Source: Deltaproteobacteria bacterium
Lineage (GTDB): Bacteria; Desulfobacterota; GWC2-55-46; DRQE01
Reading direction: 5' to 3'
DNA length: 52,450 nt
Assembly: GCA_024278765.1 (NCBI GenBank)
Contig: JAJRSM010000011.1
Span: 1 to 52,450, forward strand
Shown here: piece after piece, positions 43,772 to 52,312 of the stretch
How positions within the stretch are numbered: the first letter of the stretch is position 1
Layout: each line of letters begins with the position of its first letter
Program-made: the position numbers and the translations under genes
Notes under the pieces: generated by a model
The model's input: the letters and a program-made list of their open reading frames with translations, nothing else
Databases searched by the model: none
What the model was told of the DNA's origin: nothing

Positions 43772-45577
43772 ATGGAAGGGATGGAAGGGATGGAGGAGAT
43801 CATCCAGGATTTTATTATTGAATCCTCGGAGGCTCTGGACTCTTTAGAACAAAAATTCTTGGAACTTGAGGAAAATCCTGAAGACTCGGAACTTCTCAAT
43901 GACGTCTTTAGAACTATCCATACGGTCAAGGGAGCGGCGGGCTTTCTTGCCTTTGAGCAGACCGTTGAGGTAGCGCATATTACCGAGGACATTCTTAATC
44001 GTCTCCGTAAGGGAGAGATGAAGTTGTCAACGAAGATAATGGATGCCGTTCTCCAGTCTGTGGATATGCTCAAGGCCCTTTTGAAAAGTATAGAAGAGAA
44101 TATGAAGGAAGACAAGATGGAGGTTGACCCTATTGTCAGCTGTCTTCGTGATATTTTGGAGGCTTCTAAGGCAGTAGCAGCCGATGCCCCTGCGCCAGAG
44201 CCAGAGTCGGAGCAATCTGAGTCGCCAGAGCCAGAAGCCGTTGAAGAAATGCCATCAGAAGCCGAGCCTGCAGCAGAGGGTGCAGCAGCAGAGCCAGCAG
44301 CACCGGTTGAGGTGAAAGCCGCTGCGCCACCTGCTAAAAAAGCAGCCGCTAAAGAGAAGGAATATAATATCAGGGTGGATATCTCGCGACTGGATGCTGT
44401 TATGGATCTGGTCGGTGAGTTGGTGCTGGCACGCAATAGGCTCGATAGGATTGATTCTCGTTTGATGGAGCAATATCACGAGAACGAGTTGGTCGTCCAG
44501 CTCGATGAGGCCGTAGCGCAGTTAAGCCTTGCGACCTCTGATTTGCAACTTGCCGTTATGAAGATGAGGATGCAGCCGGTCAGTAAGGTCTTTAATAAGT
44601 TCCCGCGCATGGTCAGGGATCTGGCAAAGACCAATGGCAAGGTTATTGATCTGGTGATCAAGGGTGAGGAGACCGAGGTCGACAAGAGCGTTATTGAAGA
44701 GATAGCCGACCCACTCGTTCATATCATAAGAAACTCGGTCGATCATGGTATTGAGTCAATCGACGTTAGGCTTGGCGCAGGTAAGCCAGGTAAGGGTACT
44801 ATAACCCTCTCGGCATATCAGGAAGGGCGCAATATTTTTATTACAATAGAAGACGACGGTAAGGGTATAGACCCTGAGGCTATCAAGGCCAGTGCCTTGA
44901 AAAAGGGGTTGATTACCGAGATCGATGTTAAGAAGTTTACTGATCGCGAGGCATGGGATCTGATATTTATGCCTGGTTTCTCAACGGCCGAGAAGGTGAC
45001 GGATATTAGTGGGCGTGGCGTTGGTATGGATGTCGTAAAGACCAATATCATGCGCATAAACGGTACTGTTCTCATAGATTCAAAGGTTGGGAAGGGGACA
45101 AAGATAACCTTCAGGCTGCCACTTACGCTTGCAATAATAAATGCCCTTAACGTAGAGGCGGAAGGTGAGCTTTACGCCATCCCGCTTACTACTGTTATGG
45201 AAAATATGCGAGTGCATAAAGATCAGATAAAGATGATCAACGGTAAGAAGATGGTCAATATAAGGGATAGTGTCTTACCGGTTGTTAACCTTGATGATCT
45301 GGTCGGCATAGGCGGAGCTGAGAAAGAAGAAGGTGAGTGGATGTATCTGGTTATTGTGGAGATTGGAGATAGGCGTTTTGGTATGCTTGTCGATAAACTC
45401 CATGGTCAGGAAGAGATCGTAATGAAGTCCATGGGCGAGTACCTTAAAGGGACGGCTGGAATAGCAGGGGCCTGTGTTACAGGTGATGGTAAGGTTATTT
45501 TAATACTTGATATGGGGGGCTTGGTCGAGGTTATGAAGACCAAGCACGGAATCGAAGGTGATTTAACTCGCAGCTAA
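43772..45577 (+). CDS. cheA: Chemotaxis histidine kinase CheA
   Basis: CheA autophosphorylates and passes phosphate to CheY and CheB. The 601-residue protein has the Hpt domain with His50 (RTIHTVKGAAGF), an Ala/Glu/Pro-rich linker (about 130-195), the dimerisation domain, HATPase (LVHIIRNSVDHGIES, DDGKGID, GRGVGMDVV) and a C-terminal CheW-like domain. No clear P2 (CheY-binding) domain is visible in the linker. Three in-frame ATGs in the tandem ATGGAAGGG repeats at the start make the exact N-terminus uncertain. Confidence 0.95.
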   Translation: MEGMEGMEEIIQDFIIESSEALDSLEQKFLELEENPEDSELLNDVFRTIHTVKGAAGFLAFEQTVEVAHITEDILNRLRKGEMKLSTKIMDAVLQSVDMLKALLKSIEENMKEDKMEVDPIVSCLRDILEASKAVAADAPAPEPESEQSESPEPEAVEEMPSEAEPAAEGAAAEPAAPVEVKAAAPPAKKAAAKEKEYNIRVDISRLDAVMDLVGELVLARNRLDRIDSRLMEQYHENELVVQLDEAVAQLSLATSDLQLAVMKMRMQPVSKVFNKFPRMVRDLAKTNGKVIDLVIKGEETEVDKSVIEEIADPLVHIIRNSVDHGIESIDVRLGAGKPGKGTITLSAYQEGRNIFITIEDDGKGIDPEAIKASALKKGLITEIDVKKFTDREAWDLIFMPGFSTAEKVTDISGRGVGMDVVKTNIMRINGTVLIDSKVGKGTKITFRLPLTLAIINALNVEAEGELYAIPLTTVMENMRVHKDQIKMINGKKMVNIRDSVLPVVNLDDLVGIGGAEKEEGEWMYLVIVEIGDRRFGMLVDKLHGQEEIVMKSMGEYLKGTAGIAGACVTGDGKVILILDMGGLVEVMKTKHGIEGDLTRS

Positions 45578-45593
45578 GGGAGGTTTGTTTTCT

Positions 45594-46652
45594 ATGGTAT
45601 TTGAGAAAAAGCCGATTAGGGTATTGATAGTAGATGATTCGGCCTTTATGAGAAGGGTTGTAAAGGAAATGCTGGAGTCGGACTCGGGCATTGAGGTGAT
45701 AGGGGCTGCAAGGGACGGCCAAGAAGGCGTTGAGATGACGTTGGAGCTTGATCCAGATGTCGTTACGATGGATATCGAGATGCCAAAGATGAACGGGCTG
45801 GAGGCCATTGATGTCATTATGGCTCGGTCGCCGCGCCCAATACTGGTCTTAAGCTCGATTACTAGCGAAGGTGCTGAGGTTACGCTTGAGGCACTTGAGA
45901 AAGGGGCCACCGATTACGTAGAAAAGACAATTGCCCGCTCGGTCCTTGATGTATTGCAGGTTAAGAAGGATCTGATCGATAAAGTAAAGGCAGTATCCCG
46001 CAAGCGGCGTATCATCGCGGCGAGCGCAAAGAAGTCAGCGGTTCCTTTTATTCGCAAGGCTGTGCATAAAACATCGGATCACATTACAGATCTCGTTGTT
46101 ATAGGCACGTCAACGGGTGGGCCAAGGGCAGTGCAACAGGTATTGCCAGGTATCCCCAAGGATGTGGACGCGGCCTTTGTTATAGCCGTGCATATGCCGG
46201 CGGCCTTTACAAAGGCCTTTGCCGATAGGATGAATGCGCACTGTGCTCTGCAGGTCTCAGAGGCAGTAGACGGCGAACCGATAAGAAGAGGTAGGGTTTT
46301 AGTCGCCCCAGGCGGTGTTCAGACACTTATAGAAAGGACCTCGGCGGCAGGGGCTAAGATTCATCTTACAAAAGAGCCTGCCGGCTCGATATACAAGCCG
46401 TGTATAGACCTGACTATAGGTAGTGCTGCCAAGGCTTATGGCTCACGTGCAATGGGGGTGATCCTTACCGGCATGGGGCACGATGGTAAGGAGGGGATCG
46501 CTGCTGTAAAGAAGGCCGGCGGTTGGGCTTTGGCTCAGGATGAGGCCAGTTGCACTGTATATGGCATGCCAAAGGCAGTCGTGGACGCAGGGCTTGCAGA
46601 TGTCGTAAGCCCGCTAGATAAAATGTCTGCGGAGATAGTAAAGTTGCTCTGA
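45594..46652 (+). CDS. cheB: Chemotaxis methylesterase CheB
   Basis: CheB removes receptor methyl groups when phosphorylated. The 352-residue protein has a receiver domain with Asp60 (VTMDIEMPKMNG) and a methylesterase domain with the catalytic Ser173 in GTSTGGPRAV, the HMP motif and GMGHDGKEG. ATG 45594 has GGGAGG ten bases upstream; TTG 45585 is a less likely start. It sits between cheA and motA. Confidence 0.95.
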   Translation: MVFEKKPIRVLIVDDSAFMRRVVKEMLESDSGIEVIGAARDGQEGVEMTLELDPDVVTMDIEMPKMNGLEAIDVIMARSPRPILVLSSITSEGAEVTLEALEKGATDYVEKTIARSVLDVLQVKKDLIDKVKAVSRKRRIIAASAKKSAVPFIRKAVHKTSDHITDLVVIGTSTGGPRAVQQVLPGIPKDVDAAFVIAVHMPAAFTKAFADRMNAHCALQVSEAVDGEPIRRGRVLVAPGGVQTLIERTSAAGAKIHLTKEPAGSIYKPCIDLTIGSAAKAYGSRAMGVILTGMGHDGKEGIAAVKKAGGWALAQDEASCTVYGMPKAVVDAGLADVVSPLDKMSAEIVKLL

Positions 46653-46665
46653 GAGGTTTTATCGC

Positions 46666-47436
46666 ATGGACTTAATGACCCTATTAGGGCTTATAGTTGG
46701 CTTTGCGGCAATTATTGGCGGCATGATCTTTGAAGGCGGGCATCTTGGTTCGATAACACAGGCGACTGCCGCTGTTATTGTTTTTGGAGGTACGGCTGGT
46801 GCAGTCCTTGTAAGCTTTCCGGCTGCGACTATCAGGCTGGGGCTTAAAAATCTTAAAAAGGCTTTTTTTAACTCCGGCACAAATCCTGCTGCGCTTATCG
46901 AACAGATTCTGGATTGTTCTGCTATAGCTCGTAAGGAGGGGTTGCTCTCTCTTGAAGCGAAGATAGAGGAATCAAAAGACCCCTTTTATAAAAAAGGGTT
47001 GCAACTTATCATCGATGGCACCGAGCCGGAGGTGGTGCGTAGTATCCTTGAAGTTGATATAGATAATAGCGAAGAGCAGGGGATTAACTCGGCAAAGGTC
47101 TTTGAGGCAGCCGGTAGTTACTCTCCTACGATAGGTATTATCGGCGCGGTCTTGGGGCTTATCCATGTCATGTCAAATCTGGCTGATCCCAGCAAGCTCG
47201 GAGCGGGCATTGCCGTTGCTTTTGTAGCGACTGTCTACGGCGTCGGAGCTGCAAACCTTGTCCTGTTGCCTATCGCAAATAAGATAAAGATAAAGATAAA
47301 GCAGGAGTCTGTCTTGAAAGAGATGTTGATCGAGGGCTTTATCGGTCTTTCTGAGGGCGAGAACCCCAGGTTACTCTCTGAGAAGCTGGAGGGCTATCTA
47401 ACAGAGGTGGAAAAGGCTCGCAGAAGGGCTGCGTAA
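46666..47436 (+). CDS. motA: Flagellar stator protein MotA
   Basis: MotA is the larger stator subunit and conducts protons with MotB. The 256-residue protein has four membrane segments and the family's characteristic N-terminus (LLGLIVGFAAIIGGMIFEGG) and the C-terminal pair of helices (SPTIGIIGAVLGLIHVM, GAGIAVAFVATVYGVGAANL). The charged loop between helices 2 and 3 contacts FliG. It follows cheB by 13 bases. Confidence 0.95.
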   Translation: MDLMTLLGLIVGFAAIIGGMIFEGGHLGSITQATAAVIVFGGTAGAVLVSFPAATIRLGLKNLKKAFFNSGTNPAALIEQILDCSAIARKEGLLSLEAKIEESKDPFYKKGLQLIIDGTEPEVVRSILEVDIDNSEEQGINSAKVFEAAGSYSPTIGIIGAVLGLIHVMSNLADPSKLGAGIAVAFVATVYGVGAANLVLLPIANKIKIKIKQESVLKEMLIEGFIGLSEGENPRLLSEKLEGYLTEVEKARRRAA

Positions 47437-47509
47437 GGGGCTTGAACTTACCAATCTTACAGGTTGTTTTAATTGCGGTATCTTCTTGAAATGCTAGAGG
47501 CGTGAGTTT

Positions 47510-48271
47510 ATGGCAAGAAAGAAAAAACAGGAAGAACATGAAAATCACGAGAGATGGCTTGTATCTTACGCCGACTTTATTACGTTGCTCTTTGCTTTTT
47601 TTGTCAGTATGTACGCTATCAGCACGGTAAATGAGGGTAAATACAAGGCCCTTAGTGAGTCCCTGCAATCTGCCTTTACCGTTACTACTTCATCGGCGGC
47701 TATATTCTCTGGTACTGGTACTGGTGGTCTGGGCAGCGGCTTGGGCGAGGTTCCAAGGCTTGAAGATGGACAACCTCCAAAGATAAGCAATAAATTCAGG
47801 CAGAACTTCTCCCCTGATTTCAGGCGGCTAAGCAAGGCTTTAAAGAGCTTGCAGGGTAAGACCAATATGACGCTTATGCTTGATGAGCGCGGTATTGTGG
47901 TGCGTTTGTCTCAGCCCATGCTTTATAAGGGCGGTAGCGCAGAGCTTAAGCCCGAGGCCTATGCGGTTCTCAATGAGATAGCAGCGGTTGTAAAGACGAT
48001 TTCACGCAGCATAAAGATAGAGGGGCATACCGATAACCTCCCTGTTCTTTCCAAAGAGTACCCAAGCAACTGGGATCTATCCAGTGCCAGAGCACTGGTG
48101 GTTCTAAAGTACCTGCTAAATGAACATGCCTTTGACCCCACCAAGATATCTGCTTCCGGCTACGGAGAGTTTCGCCCTATCGCTACTAATGATACTTTAA
48201 GGGGACGTTCAAAGAACCGTAGGGTTGATATCGTCCTTCTTAATAGTTACAGGGATGATACTACTCCTTAG
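47510..48271 (+). CDS. motB: Flagellar stator protein MotB
   Basis: MotB anchors the stator to peptidoglycan. The 253-residue protein has a transmembrane segment (about 17-38) with the proton-binding Asp22 in SYADFITLLFAFF and a C-terminal OmpA-like domain with IEGHTDNLPV, WDLSSARAL and KNRRVDIV. The Asp and the OmpA domain are both intact, so the stator should be functional. Confidence 0.95.
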   Translation: MARKKKQEEHENHERWLVSYADFITLLFAFFVSMYAISTVNEGKYKALSESLQSAFTVTTSSAAIFSGTGTGGLGSGLGEVPRLEDGQPPKISNKFRQNFSPDFRRLSKALKSLQGKTNMTLMLDERGIVVRLSQPMLYKGGSAELKPEAYAVLNEIAAVVKTISRSIKIEGHTDNLPVLSKEYPSNWDLSSARALVVLKYLLNEHAFDPTKISASGYGEFRPIATNDTLRGRSKNRRVDIVLLNSYRDDTTP

Positions 48272-48314
48272 GCCCGCAAGTTTTATTCAAAGATCAAGCT
48301 GTTTTCATTATTTC

Positions 48315-48341
48315 TAAAGATTTTCTTTTTTCTTCCGATAA
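48315..48341 (+). promoter_or_regulatory. Sigma28 (FliA) promoter of the first chemoreceptor
   Basis: TAAA (48315-48318), 15 bases, then TCCGATAA (48334-48341), the same form as the HEAT-operon site. The chemoreceptor starts at 48638, so the leader is close to 290 bases. I see no riboswitch consensus or coding ORF with ribosome-binding site in that leader. Confidence 0.85.
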
Positions 48342-48637
48342 ATAATGTAGTAAATTTAAAGCGGAAAAACTCGTCCGGTAAAGTAAGTTAAGGCGGGGCT
48401 TGCTGTGTTAATACACATCTTGATTTATCTTCGATAGCGATAGAACCTCTACCGGTAGCTTGGTTATACATCAATTTGGCATTAATCTAAAAATAAAATT
48501 AAATATGATTTATCGGAGTGAGGAGTCTGTTCCTTATTCTTTGGTTTTACCTCTGGGGAAAGATGACATAGAAAACCTGTTATCAACGGAGTTGTCAGGG
48601 AGGGTAGCGGTTAGATATTTCAGGAGGCCAGGCGGTT

Positions 48638-51031
48638 ATGTTTAGGAATTTGTCGTTAAAGGTGAAATTAATTGCGATGTTTTTGATAGTGGGACTTGTC
48701 CCGCTCTTAGTTGGTGTTATTATAAGTTATAATAGTTCAAGTGCCGCGCTTGAGCACGAGACCTTCAATAAACTCGTTTCTATACGGGAGATCAAGAAGC
48801 AACAGATAGAGGGTTATTTTAAGATCATCGAGAACCAGGTACTTACCTTCTCCATGGACGTCATGATAGTCGATGCCATGAAGGATTTTAAGACGGCCTT
48901 TAAGGCTATAGGAAATGACCCTGCGATAAACACTGACGAACTCGACAGGTACAGGTCTTCGGTCAGGGGTTATTACACCAGCGCATACGCCACTACATTC
49001 CAAGAGAAGTCGGTCGATAGCATAGACGTCGGCTCGCTTGTGCCGACCGACAAGAACTCTCTTATCCTTCAGTATCGTTATATTTCGAATAACTCCAATC
49101 CATTAGGTTCCAAGAACGGGCTGGTAAAGGCCGACGACGGAAGCCGCTACAGCCAGCTTCACGCCAGATACCATCCTGCCATCAACGCCTTTCTTGAGAA
49201 GTTCGGATATTACGATATCTTCCTTATTGATCCGGACTCGGGCAATATCGTTTACTCGGTCTTTAAAGAGGTAGACTTTGCTACGAGCCTTAAGCACGGG
49301 CCGTACGCAAATACCAACTTCGCGGATGTATTTAAAGAGGCCCTTAAGGCCGGCAGCGGCGAGGTCGCCATCCTTGAGGACTTTAAATCTTATACGCCGA
49401 GCTATAATGCTCCGGCCTCTTTCATTGCTTCTCCGATATACGACAACGGCAAACTCGAAGGCGTGCTGGTCTTCCAGATGCCGATAGACGCGATCAATGG
49501 AATTATGACGAGCAACCAGGGCTGGAAGAATGTCGGGCTCGGAGATTCCGGTGAGTCCTATATAGTGGGCTCGGACTTTAAGCTGCGCAACGACTCGCGT
49601 TTCCTTATTGATGACAAGCCGGGTTACCTTAGCATCCTGAGGGAGAAGGGCTTTGATAAGAAAGATGTCGATACTATAGAGAAGCTCAATACATCGATCC
49701 TCCTGCAGGACGTAAAGAGCGAGACCGCGCGTGCGGCGATAGCAGGTAAGAGCGGGTATAAGATAATCCCGGACTACAGAGGTGTGCCGGTCTTGAGCGC
49801 GTATGCGCCGCTTGAGATAGCAGGCGTACAATGGGGCATCCTCGCCGAGATAGACGAGGCAGAGGCCTTCGCACCACTAGCAACTCTTAAGAAGCTGATG
49901 ATTGTAATGACGATCTTAATAATGGGTATTGTGGCAGTTATTGCCTGGTTTGTCGCCAGAAGCATTGCGCTGCCCGTTACCTACGTCTCAGAGATGGCAG
50001 CGAGGGTCGCAGCCGGCGACCTCACCGTACCTGATCTTAAGGCCAGGAACAACGACGAGATAGGTACGCTCGTAGGCTCGCTTAATAATATGAAGGGCAG
50101 CCTTAATAAGATGATGGGTCAGATAACGACGATGGCCGACCATGTCGCGGCTGCAAGTACCGAACTCTCTGCAACATCGACGCAGATAGTAAACGGCATA
50201 GACCGCCAGTCCAACCAGACTAACCAGGTCGCAACTGCTATGGAAGAGATGAGCGCAACCGTTACGGAGGTTGCAAAGAATTCACAGGGCGCAAGTGAGA
50301 GCGCGAATGAGACTCAGGAGGTGGCTGTTCAGGGAGGGGCGGTAGTTAAGCGGGCCGTAGAGGGTATGATGGCCGTAGCCGATACAGTAAGGGAGAGTGC
50401 ATCTACAGTCGAAGCCCTTGGCGAGAGCAGCGACGAGATTGGCACTATTATCTCGGTCATTAATGATATTGCAGATCAGACCAACCTGCTTGCCCTTAAC
50501 GCGGCTATTGAGGCCGCGCGTGCTGGTGAACAGGGCAGAGGCTTTGCCGTCGTCGCCGACGAGGTAAGAAAGCTTGCCGAGAAGACGACCAAGGCCACTA
50601 AAGAGATAGCCGATATGATAAAGACAATCCAGAATGATACCAAGGGCGCTATAGGCTCGATGCACGAGGGGACCAAGCAGGTGGAAGAAGGGGTGCTTCT
50701 TGCCAGCGAGGCCGGGGAATCGCTCCAGCAGATCGTATCAAGTGTTGATAGGGTATCCGATATGGTCCGCCAGATCGCAACTGCCGCCGAAGAGCAGAGC
50801 GCAACGAGTGAGGAGATATCTACCAATATCGCAGGTATCGCCGAGGTCGCAAACGAGAATAGTGAGGGCGTAAAGCAGGTATCTATAGCTACCGAGGATC
50901 TGGCAAAAGTAGCTGAGGAACTTAAAGCCATGGTCAGCGAGTTTAAGATAGAGGAGTTATCAGATGGTTGTGCTAAGGTTAAGGATGATAGAGGCCCAGG
51001 AGGTAAGACCCCAAGGCTCAGAGCTGTCTAA
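48638..51031 (+). CDS. Methyl-accepting chemotaxis protein with periplasmic Cache-type sensor
   Basis: A 797-residue chemoreceptor. TM1 is at about residues 10-30, then a large periplasmic part (about 31-420) with a Cache-like pattern (YYDIFLIDPDSGNIVYSV, ASFIASPIYDNGKLEGVLVF). TM2 is near 425-445, followed by a HAMP domain and the signalling domain with the conserved hairpin tip (NLLALNAAIEAARAGEQGR, about 614-632). The C-terminal end lacks an NWETF-like tether. Its ligand is unknown. AGGAGG precedes the ATG at 48638. It is followed by cheW and a second, broken receptor of the same family. Confidence 0.93.
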   Translation: MFRNLSLKVKLIAMFLIVGLVPLLVGVIISYNSSSAALEHETFNKLVSIREIKKQQIEGYFKIIENQVLTFSMDVMIVDAMKDFKTAFKAIGNDPAINTDELDRYRSSVRGYYTSAYATTFQEKSVDSIDVGSLVPTDKNSLILQYRYISNNSNPLGSKNGLVKADDGSRYSQLHARYHPAINAFLEKFGYYDIFLIDPDSGNIVYSVFKEVDFATSLKHGPYANTNFADVFKEALKAGSGEVAILEDFKSYTPSYNAPASFIASPIYDNGKLEGVLVFQMPIDAINGIMTSNQGWKNVGLGDSGESYIVGSDFKLRNDSRFLIDDKPGYLSILREKGFDKKDVDTIEKLNTSILLQDVKSETARAAIAGKSGYKIIPDYRGVPVLSAYAPLEIAGVQWGILAEIDEAEAFAPLATLKKLMIVMTILIMGIVAVIAWFVARSIALPVTYVSEMAARVAAGDLTVPDLKARNNDEIGTLVGSLNNMKGSLNKMMGQITTMADHVAAASTELSATSTQIVNGIDRQSNQTNQVATAMEEMSATVTEVAKNSQGASESANETQEVAVQGGAVVKRAVEGMMAVADTVRESASTVEALGESSDEIGTIISVINDIADQTNLLALNAAIEAARAGEQGRGFAVVADEVRKLAEKTTKATKEIADMIKTIQNDTKGAIGSMHEGTKQVEEGVLLASEAGESLQQIVSSVDRVSDMVRQIATAAEEQSATSEEISTNIAGIAEVANENSEGVKQVSIATEDLAKVAEELKAMVSEFKIEELSDGCAKVKDDRGPGGKTPRLRAV

Positions 51032-51103
51032 GGGGTGAATGCAATCTCGATTCTTTGATGTTTTTGTCGGAGTTTATTCTAAAAAGGGGAGGAAAAAATA
51101 TCA

Positions 51104-51583
51104 ATGAGCGATATAGATACAGGTGATGTGTTACAGTTGGTGACCTTCAGGCTTGGTAAGGAGGAGTTTTCAGTAGATATTTTGAAGGTTCAGGAGATTA
51201 TCAGGTTGATGGAGCTTACGCGTGTGCCAAAGGCCCCGGAGTTTATCGAAGGCGTTATTAACCTGCGCGGTAAGGTCATCCCTGTTATGGATCTTCGCAA
51301 GCGTTTTGCTATGCCAGAGGCAGAGGAGACGAGTGAGGCACGGATCATAGTGGTAGCACTGGAGAGTACGACGGTTGGCTTCAGGGTCGATGGTGTCTCC
51401 GAGGTCCTGCGTCTTCCGGCCGATACGGTAGATCCGCCACCAATGATGGTAAGCGGGGTCGAGACGGAGTATATCAAAGGCGTTGGTAAGCTTGATGACA
51501 GGCTTATTATACTGCTTGATATTGAGAAGGTGCTTACCGAGAAGGACAATGCTGAGCTTGGAGAAGCAGTAGGTACTGGCTGA
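51104..51583 (+). CDS. cheW: Chemotaxis coupling protein CheW
   Basis: CheW links receptors to CheA. The 159-residue protein is a single CheW domain with LGKEEFSVDILKVQEIIR, RVPKAPEFIEGVINLRG and the C-terminal strand LIILLDIEKVL. GGGGAGG precedes the ATG. It lies between two receptor genes. Confidence 0.95.
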   Translation: MSDIDTGDVLQLVTFRLGKEEFSVDILKVQEIIRLMELTRVPKAPEFIEGVINLRGKVIPVMDLRKRFAMPEAEETSEARIIVVALESTTVGFRVDGVSEVLRLPADTVDPPPMMVSGVETEYIKGVGKLDDRLIILLDIEKVLTEKDNAELGEAVGTG

Positions 51584-52072
51584 CCTAGAAGAAAAATTAC
51601 GTACTATATGTTAGCTGTGACTGTGCGCTTATGGTGACCTCTTAAGGGTTTTTATGGGTGCATAGAGAGGATGTTTTTGTCCTGAATGGTTATACTTGTG
51701 GTGCTATGTGTTGAGCTTAAAAAGCTTTTATTAAGTGAAAGGCTTTTATTTAAATTATGTCTTAATGTTTTCCCGCTATCGACCTATGTGTATATAGTGA
51801 AACTTCTCAGTTGGTTTAATTCCCTCAAGCTGATCTGGTTTTTTTAGTTTAATTTTAAGTTATGGTATGCCTTATTATCGGTCTTAAATACTAGGCTAAA
51901 GAACAAACTCAAGAAACAATACAATAAAATATCATAAATGATGACTAATTGTTTTGTCACCATAACGGAGAGGTTTGTACTCCTGTGCTGGAGTACACTG
52001 AAAGGCCCTTGGTACTTGGTTTTCCAGGGCGATTCACCAGAGCATCATTCAGGACATCGGGAGATGGTAGGT
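51584..52072 (+). other. 489-bp AT-rich gap upstream of the second receptor
   Basis: The gap holds no gene with coding character. A partly repeated stretch (AAAAAGCTTTTATT and AAAGGCTTTTATTT, around 51720-51753) is seen. No FliA promoter of the TAAA-N15-GCCGATAA form was found on the plus strand, unlike before the first receptor. No clear terminator follows cheW. Confidence 0.5.
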
Positions 52073-52312
52073 ATGTTAAAGAATTTATCGTTAAAGGTAA
52101 AGCTGATTACATTGTTTTTGATCGTAGGGCTCATTCCGTTACTTGTCGGGGTGGTGATAAGCTATAAAAGCGCAAGTACCGCTCTAGAGCATGAGACTAT
52201 GAACCAATTGATCTCGGTCAGAGAACTCAAAAAGACCCGAATAGAGGAGTACTTCAAGACTATTGAACACCAGGCCTTATCTTTTTCAGAAAACCTCATG
52301 GTTATGGATGCC
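52073..52312 (+). pseudogene. Chemoreceptor truncated by an IS30-family insertion
   Basis: The first ~80 residues (MLKNLSLKVKLITLFLIVG, TM1, then a periplasmic helix) match the first chemoreceptor closely. After LMVMDA (codon GCC at 52310-52312) the sequence turns into the IS30-family element. The rest of the receptor must lie beyond the element if it survives. The start is ATG 52073, matching the paralogue; ATG 52064 is also in frame. The fragment as seen cannot signal. Confidence 0.85.

Noticed and set aside
43402-44436. 344-codon minus-strand ORF opposite cheZ and cheA
   Set aside because: It is a serine-rich shadow of two well supported chemotaxis genes.
48342-48637. c-di-GMP (GEMM-type) riboswitch in the chemoreceptor leader
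   Set aside because: A stretch ACCGGTAGCTTGGTTATAC loosely resembles the end of the motif, but the conserved core and tetraloop parts are absent.
48460-48645. 61-codon ORF upstream of the chemoreceptor
   Set aside because: It has no ribosome-binding site, overlaps the receptor start and its protein lacks recognisable features.
51870-51885. TTATCGG as a minus-strand FliA promoter before the broken receptor
   Set aside because: No TAAA lies at the required 15-base distance, and it would point away from the receptor.
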